Part shown: positions 43,472 to 51,524 of the stretch, piece after piece
Layout of the letters: every line of letters begins with the position of its first letter
Position numbering within the stretch: the first letter of the stretch is position 1
Origin: Butyrivibrio sp. AE3004
GTDB taxonomy: Bacteria; Bacillota; Clostridia; Lachnospirales; Lachnospiraceae
Assembly: GCF_000703165.1 (NCBI RefSeq)
Contig: NZ_JNLQ01000003.1
Span: forward strand, 1 to 64,000
DNA length: 64,000 nucleotides
Direction: 5' to 3'
The notes under the pieces: model-generated
The model's database searches: none
Told to the model about the DNA's origin: nothing
Seen by the model: the letters and a program-made list of their open reading frames with translations, nothing else
Position numbers and translations under genes: made by a program

Positions 43472-43851
43472 TTGAATGCAATGAAATATTCGGCTTTTTT
43501 GCCTAAGCAGGAAAGGACTTTACCCGCAACATTATTAGTAACGAGATCTAATAAATCATCGGTATTTACGCAATGCTTAGCCCATGTTGACTGTCTACCG
43601 CTGGATGAAAAAACTCCAAGATAAGTTATCGCTCCAGTTTGACCGTTCACCCCGGCAGTGTTCTCAATTTCATCAAGGCACGCACTTACATGTGCATTAG
43701 GATGCATGTCCTTCATTTTTTGTACATGACCTACTGTCTCATGTTCGTTTTTATCTGCTTTTTTGGTTTCGAAAGCAGACTCCATCATTTTTTGCAATGC
43801 ATCAATTTGATCCTTTATAGAATCTATTTCCTTTCCAAAATCCCTAGCCAT
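43438..43851 (-). pseudogene. ArsR-type regulator lacking its C-terminal DNA-binding domain (probable truncation)
   Basis: 137 residues: an N-terminal coiled segment (IDSIKDQIDALQKMM), then GAITYLGVFSSSGRQSTWAK and DDLLDLVTNNVAGKVLSCLG, which I recognise as the effector part of a Firmicute ArsR-like family whose winged helix normally follows this point. Instead the frame runs into a tail (KKAEYFIAFNQ...) antisense to the end of the recombinase gene. AAGGAGG precedes the ATG and a palindromic operator lies upstream, so expression may persist. Family assignment is from memory, so moderate. Confidence 0.5.
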
Positions 43852-43888
43852 TAACAGATCCTCCTTAGATTACGGTGTTATGTATTTA

Positions 43889-43947
43889 CGTAATTACATA
43901 ATATATTCTCTGGATTCGGATTGCCAATACGCAATTATGTAATTACG
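43889..43947. promoter_or_regulatory. palindromic operator upstream of the ArsR-like gene
   Basis: CGTAATTACATAAT (43889-43902) and ATTATGTAATTACG (43934-43947) are perfect inverted copies 31 bases apart, each with a GTAATTAC core. ACGTAAT recurs at 43953. This is the arrangement of a dimeric repressor binding two sites at its own promoter. Confidence 0.65.
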
Positions 43948-44014
43948 CACAAACGTAATCCGCCAATAAACAATCTTGCTTCCTTAGGATGTTCAAGTAT
44001 CATTCCTTTGTAAA

Positions 44015-44054
44015 AAATCTCTGTGCAAGCATTGTTATACCTGCACAGAGATTT
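44015..44054 (-). terminator. bidirectional intrinsic terminator
   Basis: AAATCTCTGTGCA pairs with TGCACAGAGATTT. On the minus strand the stem is followed by TTTTTTA. It terminates the small membrane protein gene at 44059-44223. Confidence 0.88.
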
Positions 44055-44058
44055 CTTA

Positions 44059-44223
44059 TTACTTCTTGTCTTCCTCAGACTCCTTATCAAAACTCTGCCT
44101 GTTATCTCTTACTGAATTCTCAGGCTCAGCATTTCCTTTATGCTCTAAAACGAGTACCCAAATAACGGCACCGAACATCAGCGCCGTACATATCACGCCT
44201 ATAGCGATTGACATAATTGACAT
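44059..44223 (-). CDS. small single-helix membrane protein
   Basis: 54 residues: MSIMSIAIGVICTALMFGAV membrane helix followed by a charged tail (NAEPENSVRDNRQSF, then Glu/Asp/Lys). GGAGATG precedes the ATG at 44223; an ATG two codons earlier lies against the ribosome site. A terminator follows directly. Function unknown; it may be cotranscribed with the membrane protein upstream on the same strand. Confidence 0.65.
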   Translation of the reverse strand: MSIMSIAIGVICTALMFGAVIWVLVLEHKGNAEPENSVRDNRQSFDKESEEDKK

Positions 44224-44296
44224 TTTCATCTCCTATCTTTGCCACTCTCGCAGCAATATGCGTTATTTATTCAGTTGTATTGGGAAAGGTAGAAGA

Positions 44297-44725
44297 TTAT
44301 TTTTTTCCATCCTTAAGATGGATGTAGCTGATAGCAATAAACCTGCTAATTACTAAAGAAGTCCATGGAAATATGGACGGTAAAACAGATGTATAAAAAG
44401 CTCCTAAAGATAATAGGAGGCATAAAATCAGACTAAATATGACTATTCTTTTCGTACTGGCAGTAATTTCCTGACTGTTTACATCTTCTCTTGTAGCTCG
44501 TAAATCTCTGATTTCAAGTGATGCAACTTTATATATGTCTCTAGCGCTGATAATATCTGAGCTTCTATGGGGATTTTCATTTGTCTTTGAAGAAATTGTA
44601 GTTAATGCTCCAAGACTGTCAGACACTTCTCTCATCTCACGGACATCAAAAAACAGACCACCTGCAATAATGGCCATTGTTAAGAATAAAAGTATGAATT
44701 TCCTGATGCCGGCTGTTGTCTTCAA
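44297..44725 (-). CDS. membrane protein of unknown function
   Basis: 142 residues: an N-terminal helix (FILLFLTMAIIAGGLFF), a ~70-residue polar loop rich in Ser/Arg/Asp, then two closely spaced helices near residues 92-128. It starts with TTG at 44725, nine bases after GAGGA. No family is recognised. It lies just downstream of the repeat-containing XRE regulator, separated by that gene's terminator. Confidence 0.6.
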   Translation of the reverse strand: MKTTAGIRKFILLFLTMAIIAGGLFFDVREMREVSDSLGALTTISSKTNENPHRSSDIISARDIYKVASLEIRDLRATREDVNSQEITASTKRIVIFSLILCLLLSLGAFYTSVLPSIFPWTSLVISRFIAISYIHLKDGKK

Positions 44726-44848
44726 AACATATCCTCAAATTCAATTATGTTAGTTACACAAGTTCATACTAGCATAGATACCGATTTACTCTAAGCTTGA
44801 ATTTGTTTTTTGTAATGCAAAGATTACAGGTATAATACCATATAATTA

Positions 44849-44884
44849 AAAAATGGGCTCTGCGTTTCGCATTGCCCATTTTAA
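44849..44884 (-). terminator. terminator of the XRE-family gene
   Basis: On the minus strand AAAATGGGC pairs with GCCCATTTT, followed by TTTTAATT. It lies directly after the stop of the gene at 44901-45704. Confidence 0.85.
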
Positions 44885-44900
44885 CCCTGTTATATTCTTT

Positions 44901-45704
44901 TCATTCCGAAAAAAACATTGCAAATTTCGCCATGCCTTTTGCATCATCAGACTTTAGCAGGAATTCCGTTATCTTCTTCAGCGAATCTTTACCAAGGAAA
45001 CATGCTATTCCTGTAAGTTCTGAAACATTACCTTTATCTATGGCTTTATCAACTATTTTGTCCAGTGTTTCTTTTGACAGGAAAGGTGCCAGTGAAGTTA
45101 TGTTATCAAAATCGTCAGCATCCATTCTGGAAATCACATCATCGAGCGCCTCTTTAGGCAGGAATGGTGCAAGCGAAACAAGGTCATTGATATTTGATGA
45201 GTCTATCTTTTTTGAAATGCCGATAAGTGTATCGCTTGATAAAAATGGAGCTAAGGCTATCAGATCCTTTATCTGAGCAGTGTCAATTCTTGCCGCAATT
45301 TCATCGAGATATTCATCGTCAAGAAATGGAGCAAATCCTACAAGAGCATGTAGGTTAAGAGCCCCTTCTTCCGAAATCTTCTTTACCTTTTTCTTAAGTT
45401 CCATGGGCTGAAGCATTGGTGCAACTTCTGTCAGCTCTTCTGCAGTAAGTGATTCCTCAGAATTCTCAATAACTTTTTTTATAATGGAAGTCTCCTTATC
45501 ATCTCCGAGAAGCTCCGCAACATCCATATCAAGAGCCTTAGCTATATCAGAAATCTTTCCAATATCCGGCATGGAATTACCACGCTCCCAATTTGATACT
45601 GCCTGATAGCTTACTCCCACAATATCAGCAAGTTCAAGCTGGGTCATATTCTTCTTTGTCCTGGCATTCTTTATATTCCTTGCTACTTTATTCATATCTA
45701 ACAT
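44901..45704 (-). CDS. XRE-family regulator with tandem APFL helical repeats
   Basis: 267 residues. An N-terminal HTH_3 domain (KKNMTQLELADIVGVSYQAV, SNWERGNSMPD) is followed from about residue 85 by six 27-28-residue repeats plus a partial seventh. Each has a consensus L-x-x-x-A-P-F-L followed by a Leu/Ile-rich helix and an acidic-basic end (LVGFAPFLDDEYLDEI; LIALAPFLSSDTLIGI; LVSLAPFLPKEALDDV; ITSLAPFLSKETLDKI). The repeats should stack as a helical solenoid for protein or ligand binding. AAGGAGCG precedes the ATG. Target unknown. Confidence 0.85.
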   Translation of the reverse strand: MLDMNKVARNIKNARTKKNMTQLELADIVGVSYQAVSNWERGNSMPDIGKISDIAKALDMDVAELLGDDKETSIIKKVIENSEESLTAEELTEVAPMLQPMELKKKVKKISEEGALNLHALVGFAPFLDDEYLDEIAARIDTAQIKDLIALAPFLSSDTLIGISKKIDSSNINDLVSLAPFLPKEALDDVISRMDADDFDNITSLAPFLSKETLDKIVDKAIDKGNVSELTGIACFLGKDSLKKITEFLLKSDDAKGMAKFAMFFSE

Positions 45705-45981
45705 TTTTTCGCTCCTTAAATTGTAGTTGGATACTGGCCAGTACCTTTTGTTTGATATAAGAATACATTCCGGGTCAAGATCTGTATATCAATTTGTAAT
45801 TGAGTCCAATCCCCAGCTTAAATGCTGGAACTCAAGTGGTGGTTGAGTACATTTTTTATTCTAAATTACAAGAACGGAATGGATGCTGGCACCGCTTCCG
45901 CTGAAAACCTCGAAGGTTTTCATTCTTTACAGATATAATTAACCGAAACATTATCATGTCACCTCTATAAAATCCGATTCT
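45705..45981. other. intergenic region with two hairpins
   Basis: No gene is visible. TTGAGT...CCAGC-6-GCTGG...ACTCAA (45800-45835) and GAAAACCT-CGA-AGGTTTTC (45903-45921) form hairpins. The second could be part of a minus-strand terminator for the zinc-ribbon gene, but its T run is weak. Confidence 0.5.
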
Positions 45982-46197
45982 TTATCTCTGATTAAAACTT
46001 GCAAACACAGTCATGCACTCATCACAATATTGACCTTCCGCTTGCAATGAAAGTGTTACTGGTTCCCTCTTAATAAATTTGCCTTTATATTCCTCAGGAT
46101 ACCAGGTAACCTGTGTAAAAGCTTGCGTAAGACTTCCTGCACTCTTTGCCTCGACAAATCCTGTTCTCATTTCTTTTCCGCACTTAGGACAATTCAT
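45982..46197 (-). CDS. small zinc-ribbon protein
   Basis: 71 residues from MNCPKCGKEMRTGFVEA, with CPKC at the N-terminus and CDEC near the C-terminus forming a four-Cys zinc site, and a central aromatic stretch (QVTWYPEEYKGKF). It matches the short PF20097-like zinc-ribbon proteins of Firmicutes, often of unknown role. GGAGG lies ten bases before ATG 46197. Confidence 0.75.
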   Translation of the reverse strand: MNCPKCGKEMRTGFVEAKSAGSLTQAFTQVTWYPEEYKGKFIKREPVTLSLQAEGQYCDECMTVFASFNQR

Positions 46198-46378
46198 AAC
46201 TATTCTTCCTCCAAAAAACACTCATAATCAAGCATCACTAGTTTTTTCCATGGATTCATTACTTATTAACCCTTCTAATCCGAATTTGTTATTATATATT
46301 ATTCATACAATAAACCAATTTCCTCAAATAGAATCTACAATAACTTCCTATTTTTTATACCCCAAAAATCAATACCGT

Positions 46379-46705
46379 TCAGCCTCTATACTTCTTCGTT
46401 ATGACCATAATGTAAATTGCCATCATAGCTATTGTTTCCAGCATTACTCCCAATACTGAGAGTAGAATTAACGCTGAGTTCTGTCCGGTCAGCAACGGAA
46501 GCCCTAGCACAATGAAAATAATACCATAGCAGATGAACAAAATACCGGTCGAGCGATTATATCCTTTGATGTCATTAACAGGGAATTGTTCGATATTCGC
46601 CCAAAAACCTACTGCCGATTTCATGAACAAAGCTCTAGTACCTAAAGCAATCATTACAGCACCAAGTATTGCCCATACAAGAAATCCCATTGCCGATCCA
46701 CTCAT
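46379..46705 (-). CDS. small multi-helix membrane protein (DUF3784-like)
   Basis: About 108 residues with three hydrophobic helices. The segment FWANIEQFPVNDIKGYNRSTG between the first and second helices resembles the conserved loop of DUF3784-type proteins. ATG 46705, seven bases after AAAGGAT, is preferred to ATG 46714, which overlaps the site. It lies four bases after the stop of the membrane protein upstream, so the pair is coupled. Confidence 0.65.
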   Translation of the reverse strand: MSGSAMGFLVWAILGAVMIALGTRALFMKSAVGFWANIEQFPVNDIKGYNRSTGILFICYGIIFIVLGLPLLTGQNSALILLSVLGVMLETIAMMAIYIMVITKKYRG

Positions 46706-46717
46706 AGCGCCCATCCT

Positions 46718-47062
46718 TTAAAGGTTGAACTCGTTCGTCTTATGTTCCATTTCCCTTTTTCTATCGATTATTGCACCTATCATCATGCCCACGAACATTC
46801 CGAGTCCTGTTCCTAAACACATTCCGGTTGAAACTCTTCCAGACATGAGATAACTTGCGACGCTTCCGACAGTAACTCCTATAGCAAGTCCCCAGCTCTG
46901 CCCCATCACCATGTACTTATGCTTAGATTTATTCTTTTCATACTCTTCTTTGTTCTTTTCAGACATCTCCTTTACATTTTTAGAAGTGGCAACTCCGAAC
47001 ATAAGATAAACCGGTGCCATTACTGCAATCAAAACTACGAATAACCAAATTTTAGGTGTCAT
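46718..47062 (-). CDS. small membrane protein, partner of the adjacent gene
   Basis: 114 residues from MTPKIWLFVVLIAVMAP: one helix, a lysine/glutamate-rich segment (KNVKEMSEKNKEEYEKNKSK), then two Gly-rich helices (AIGVTVGSVASYLM, GLGMFVGMMIGAII). GAGGAG before ATG 47062. No known family is recognised; it forms a two-gene unit with the downstream membrane protein. Confidence 0.6.
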   Translation of the reverse strand: MTPKIWLFVVLIAVMAPVYLMFGVATSKNVKEMSEKNKEEYEKNKSKHKYMVMGQSWGLAIGVTVGSVASYLMSGRVSTGMCLGTGLGMFVGMMIGAIIDRKREMEHKTNEFNL

Positions 47063-47271
47063 GTTTTTTCTCCTCTTGTAAGTTTCCATTACATAAAAAA
47101 TTATAGTGCAGACACATATGGGAAAACAGGCAAAAAGCGGTAAAATAAGGCTTCTTATTTCACATTAGATGGATTCCTCTCGCTCAAATTATCTTCGGAG
47201 ATAATCGACGAAAGGCTTTTTCTGTGCCGCATAAAAATATGACTATTTTACCTGAATAAGCTAATAAATAT

Positions 47272-47799
47272 TCAACGTAGTTCCTTTTTCAGTTTTCTAA
47301 TAACATACTTTTCGCCGGTTCTCGGATCCGTCTTTACTTCCGTATCGAAATCATACTTGAATCCACATGATTCAAACATCTTGGCTGACGCAATGTTTTT
47401 CATCCTATGACCGCCTCTAAACTATTTTGCACCACATCTGGAAGCTTCGTCACATAAAGCATTTAGAATCTGCTTCCCATAGCCTTTACCGACAAATGCC
47501 AGGCCAATAGCTATACCATCTTCTTCAAAAATCCCAGGTTCTATTTCATGCATTGTCGTCCAGCCTATTGCTTCCATTGTTTCTTTCAAATAGACTATTA
47601 AAGCGTACTTTTCTTGTTCCTGATACTTTATGGCCTTTTTCATGCGTTCTTTTGCTTCGTCTTCGGTTTTGATAACTGTCCAGAGCATATGTTTCGCTGA
47701 TTCACTTTTGCTCCAAATATTCTTGTAAAGCGCTTCCCAATCACCATATTCAGCTTTCTTTATGACAAGATTATGTGTTTCCAATCTCACTTTTTCCAC
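47272..47799 (-). pseudogene. GNAT acetyltransferase gene interrupted by an in-frame amber codon
   Basis: From GTG 47799 (GAAGGAG upstream) the frame reads EKVRLETHNLVIKKAEYGDW through the acetyl-CoA motif IGLAFVGKGYGKQIL to CDEASRCGAK, then TAG at 47422-47424. The same frame continues as FRGGHRMKNIASAKMFESCG and YVIRKLKKELR to TGA at 47272, which is exactly the missing GNAT C-terminus (N-x-A-S-x-x-x-F-E-x-x-G-F). One substitution would restore a 175-residue protein. Confidence 0.8.
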
Positions 47800-47812
47800 G
47801 TTAAAAACTCCT

Positions 47813-48613
47813 TCAAAGCGATTTAATAAACTCCAAATCCTTTTTGAGAACCGTCTCAACTGGCATATCAAGCCAGTTCTTACCAGATTTTGAAACAGAA
47901 TCTACATAAGCCTTATTGCTAAAAACTCTTTCCACACGCTTAACAACATCGTCCATTGTTGCTACGTTTCTAAGTGTTTCATCAGAAAAGATATACTTAT
48001 CAATACAATCTCTAAGTTGCTCCTTGTCCACCTCATCGCTTAGATAGCAGATATCAAATACATCCTTATATCTCGTTGATCTACTTGCAAATCGCACAAG
48101 TGATTTCAGTTTTTCTGTAATCATCTGCGCTTTGGAATTAATCAAAAGACTAACTGCATCTTCCTGAAATCCTATATCAAAAGCATAATCTTCCTGCTCC
48201 AATGATAAATCAGCATGAACACCTATATCCATTTTTAGTGATAAAACTGTATCATTTGAATCCGTTATAGTTATAGTAATCCTTTTTCCTTTGTAGTCTT
48301 GATGGTTAAGTTCAGTTATCTTGCCATCTATAGCAATGGACAGTCCATCAATACAATCAAGACGTTTAACAAACTGCCTTATGGATTCATCAGATATCGA
48401 ATATCTGATAAAATCAAGATCTATATCCTGCGTAGCGCGTCTGGCATTCTTAGAAAGACTTCTCATTACAACTCCGCCCTTGACGGTTGCATTCCTTGCC
48501 ATCCCACTTTCCGCAATTGCCTTAAGTACTATATCCTGACAGAGCTTAGATTCTGCGTTTGCTTCGCTATACCCCTCTGCTTTTATCTTTTCTACCTCAT
48601 CCCTTAAATTCAT
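47813..48613 (-). CDS. AbiEii-family nucleotidyltransferase toxin
   Basis: 266 residues. KGGVVMRSL near 45 and TQDIDLDF near 62 match the nucleotidyltransferase motifs of AbiEii/AbiGii proteins (GG..LR and DxD). SLKMDIGVHADLSL provides a further acidic motif and INSKAQMITEKLKSLVRF the KxxA..EK-like C-terminal motif. In characterised AbiE systems the toxin uses NTPs to stop growth during phage infection. It starts four bases after the antitoxin stop in the same operon. Confidence 0.88.
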   Translation of the reverse strand: MNLRDEVEKIKAEGYSEANAESKLCQDIVLKAIAESGMARNATVKGGVVMRSLSKNARRATQDIDLDFIRYSISDESIRQFVKRLDCIDGLSIAIDGKITELNHQDYKGKRITITITDSNDTVLSLKMDIGVHADLSLEQEDYAFDIGFQEDAVSLLINSKAQMITEKLKSLVRFASRSTRYKDVFDICYLSDEVDKEQLRDCIDKYIFSDETLRNVATMDDVVKRVERVFSNKAYVDSVSKSGKNWLDMPVETVLKKDLEFIKSL

Positions 48614-48617
48614 GAAA

Positions 48618-49160
48618 TCAAAGAACCTCCATCTGTATCTGATTCATAAGTGTATTACCATTTCGGAACATGTAGGCATAATCCTCAACAAGTCCAAAAT
48701 CCATTTCCTCTACTATGCGCCTATAGTTTTGTATTATCTCCTTGTACAGATCAAACGGTATGCTTTTTCTAAATCGCATAAGTTCTATTAGCATCCTCTC
48801 CCTATCATATAGCCTAATACTCGAGTTATTATACTTCATCTCAATTATGCCAGGCTCAAAAATATCATCTTTTAGAAAAGACTGTATTACTCTTTGATCC
48901 TTAATTCTTGAATCCTCTCTCCGAGTTGCAAGGTGAAAATGATCCGGTATTACATCTGTAAGTGAATGATAATAAAACGCACTTTTTCCGGTAAACACTG
49001 CCCTCGGAAATTTGCTAGTTATTATATCAAGATCCGAAACATTTCTTACAGTAGAATATACTCCCTTTTCTTTCATAAAGAGCTCTCCATTGCTCAGCTC
49101 TTTCTTTATCTTATAATCCGATCCATATTTTTCTATACATTCATTATAGGTAAGAACCAT
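48618..49160 (-). CDS. AbiEi-type antitoxin / autorepressor
   Basis: 180 residues from MVLTYNECIEKYGSDYKIKK, a winged-helix N-terminus followed by the AbiEi-like middle (FPRAVFTGKSAFYYHSLTD) and a C-terminal antitoxin region (YDRERMLIELMRFRKSIP). In type IV TA pairs this protein represses its own operon and counters the adjacent nucleotidyltransferase. GGAGG before ATG 49160. Two large palindromes lie immediately upstream. Confidence 0.85.
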   Translation of the reverse strand: MVLTYNECIEKYGSDYKIKKELSNGELFMKEKGVYSTVRNVSDLDIITSKFPRAVFTGKSAFYYHSLTDVIPDHFHLATRREDSRIKDQRVIQSFLKDDIFEPGIIEMKYNNSSIRLYDRERMLIELMRFRKSIPFDLYKEIIQNYRRIVEEMDFGLVEDYAYMFRNGNTLMNQIQMEVL

Positions 49161-49193
49161 GTCGATCCTCCTTTTCTGAAGGTTTAGCATTTT

Positions 49194-49239
49194 AAAGTAA
49201 TTATACACACAATGCAGCAATAGTGTGTATTTTTACTTT
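49194..49239. promoter_or_regulatory. AbiE operator palindrome I
   Basis: AAAGTAATTATACACAC (49194-49210) and GTGTGTATTTTTACTTT (49223-49239) form an inverted repeat with two mismatches, starting 34 bases before the antitoxin start codon. Confidence 0.8.
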
Positions 49240-49280
49240 AATAATACAACACCGCGTAGAATAAATCAATTACACATTCA

Positions 49281-49321
49281 AGTAAATATACACACTTTTT
49301 CTCTTTGTGTGTATTTTTACT
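49281..49321. promoter_or_regulatory. AbiE operator palindrome II
   Basis: AGTAAATATACACAC (49281-49295) and GTGTGTATTTTTACT (49307-49321) form an inverted repeat with one mismatch, sharing half-sites with palindrome I. Its centre is about 85 bp away (eight turns), allowing cooperative binding by the AbiEi antitoxin. The remaining 49322-49564 holds no visible gene. Confidence 0.8.
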
Positions 49322-49564
49322 GTAATGTTTTATTTAAAAATAATGGAAATGCCATTGTTTCAGCCAACGCATTCCCATTTTATGCAAGAAATATACAGAT
49401 TGTTAAAGAATTTGTAAGTATTTTATGCTGTAAGATAAAATTACAATCAAAATCTTACACCAGGTTCTTACAAAAACCAATTAGTATTTGACTTATAGAT
49501 ATGCGGATTGTATAGTCAATAAAAGGAGCATTCACTCTGATTGTTCCCGTGTAAATCTAAATTA

Positions 49565-50968
49565 TCATAGAAGATTCCTATTTACAGAAAAGATTTCAAA
49601 CTCTCCAAATATCTCAACATTCTGAAATACCGGAGCGAATAGTTTGTAATAATCTTCTCTCCTATACTTCCTGATATCTGTACCATTTAGGGTAACAACA
49701 CCTTCTGTGGGATCATAGAGCCTTAAGAGGAGCTTGATCATTGTCGTCTTCCCTGCGCCATTTAGTCCTACCACAGCAAGTTTTTCTCCGGGATGAATCT
49801 TTAGATTAAGGTCCTTAAGGGCATAGGTTTCTGCCTTGGCATACTTGTAGGATACGTTCTTAAATTCAATTTCGTAGGTATCTGCCTTCGGAATATCTAT
49901 GCAGTCTTTTTCATCGTCATCTATATCAAGCTCAATAAAGGATCTGAAATCATCAGTTTCCAACGATGCCTTCTTATAGTCTCCAAAGCGCTGCAGGAGA
50001 TTTATAAGTGCCTGAGAAAAAGCTATTGATAAAGACAAAAACAATGTGAAATTTCCTACAGACAAGTCTTTTGTAAATACAGCAAAAAACAGCACCGCAT
50101 ATATCAGTGCCTTGATCACAACATTCGCAATCTGTGTAACAAAAGAGTTTTTGAACCAAAGCTCATGATGAAGGTCCATTTTTTCCTCTTTATCAAGGTA
50201 TGTCTCCTCCTGTTTTTTTGAAAGAAACTCAGATAGATTAAAGAGCCTGATTTCCTTGGCATGGTCACAGTACTGGGTTACTCTCTCCATATAATCAGTC
50301 TTTCTCCAGGAATCAGAAAGCTCATCCCAAACCTCTTTTTTGTCCTTCTCAACTATTTTCCTATAGTACAAAAACTGAATAACACATAAGACTATCAGTG
50401 CCAGAATTAGTCTGAAGTCCAAAACCATAACTGCCACAAATGTGACCACTACAGTAAAAAGACTGGTAAGAAGCTGCTGCATATATCGCATCATACCCTC
50501 AACGCCGTTCATGTTGCTGCCTGTCGCCTGGGCGGCACGTCTTGCCACATCAAGAACGTCCGGTCTTTCAATAAGTTCATATTTAAGTGAAAGAACTCTT
50601 GCTATTCTCTCGGTGATCATATGCATGCGTACATATATAAATCTGTACCAGACAAGACAATCCGATAAAACGCTTCCTATATTTAAAAGGCATGCGATAA
50701 ATCCTGCCGCAAAGATTAGCTTAACAAGTCTTTCCATAGCCTCTTTTTCCTGAAGTCCCATCTGAATAATATCAATTACATATTTGCTGAAAATCCCCCA
50801 AAAATAAGAAAGAACAGATGAGCAAACCATCCCAAGCAGTACAAGAGCTACTACATCCGGCTTGTACTTAAGCATCTTACCCATAATATATCTGGTGTTA
50901 CTCCATATCCCAAATTCCTTGTGTAATGGATTATCTTTACTTTCTTTGTATTCATCCTCAAGCCACAT
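49565..50968 (-). pseudogene. ABC exporter (fused membrane/ATPase) truncated at its C-terminus
   Basis: 467 residues: an N-terminal exporter membrane domain with about six helices, then an ATPase domain from FKNVSYKYAKAETYALKDLNL with Walker A VVGLNGAGKTTMIKLLLRL and the Q-loop region FAPVFQNVEIF. It then ends abruptly in GEFEIFSVNRNLL and a stop. The signature LSGGQ, Walker B and H-loop, some 120-130 residues, are missing, so ATP hydrolysis is impossible. GAAAGGAGG precedes the ATG. The lost 3' end borders the AbiE cassette. Confidence 0.85.
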
Positions 50969-50970
50969 AG

Positions 50971-51063
50971 CTACTTCCTCCTTTCAAGCAAAGGTCGCAT
51001 TTCATACATCAAATGCGCCACACAACGATGTCTAAGCAATTCTAACTTACTTAAAAAGCCCAT
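50971..51063 (-). CDS. possible 30-residue upstream ORF of the ABC exporter gene
   Basis: ATG at 51063 opens MGFLSKLELLRHRC and continues to MYEMRPLLERRK, with its stop two bases before the ABC gene ATG. The ABC gene's AGGAGG site is inside its last codons, so translation could be coupled. No convincing ribosome site precedes it; it may be a leader peptide, a remnant of an upstream gene, or chance. Confidence 0.3.
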   Translation of the reverse strand: MGFLSKLELLRHRCVAHLMYEMRPLLERRK

Positions 51064-51478
51064 AGCTACTTACATATTGCTATCCTATAAGTGTTCATTA
51101 CCTCTCCATTAGGCATAATTTAATCTCATATGCACATAGAAATTATAGCATTCAAATATGCGCAAAAGTGATAATTGTAATTATTAGCGCCCAAATTGTA
51201 ATAATTAACAGCCGTATTACGAATTTAGAAAAGAGCTTCCGGATCAACCAGAAGCTCTCAAATATTAGAACTGTTGTTTATATTAGGTGATTAGATCACA
51301 ACCATATTACCATATTTAGTCTTTTTTAGATGCAAATAACTTCCGAGATAACGCTCCACTGTTCAGCCCCAAAAATTTGAAGTTGTCGAGCTCTTTCTCT
51401 TATAAACCTGCTAACAAATGTCAATAGCGAAACGGCTTATTTTTAAGTGTTTTCAATTTAACCATTTTTAAGCATCAC
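51064..51478. other. AT-rich non-coding stretch with one hairpin
   Basis: No gene is visible. AGAGCTTC...GAAGCTCT (51233-51259) forms a perfect hairpin. The right part probably includes the end of the IS110-type element. Confidence 0.5.
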
Positions 51479-51510
51479 AAAAAGGCTGGATGAATAATTC
51501 CAGCCTTTTT
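51479..51510 (-). terminator. bidirectional terminator downstream of the IS110 transposase
   Basis: AAAAAGGCTGG pairs perfectly with CCAGCCTTTTT across 10 bases, giving T runs on both strands. Confidence 0.9.
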
Positions 51511-51524
51511 ATAGCTGTTGCTAC

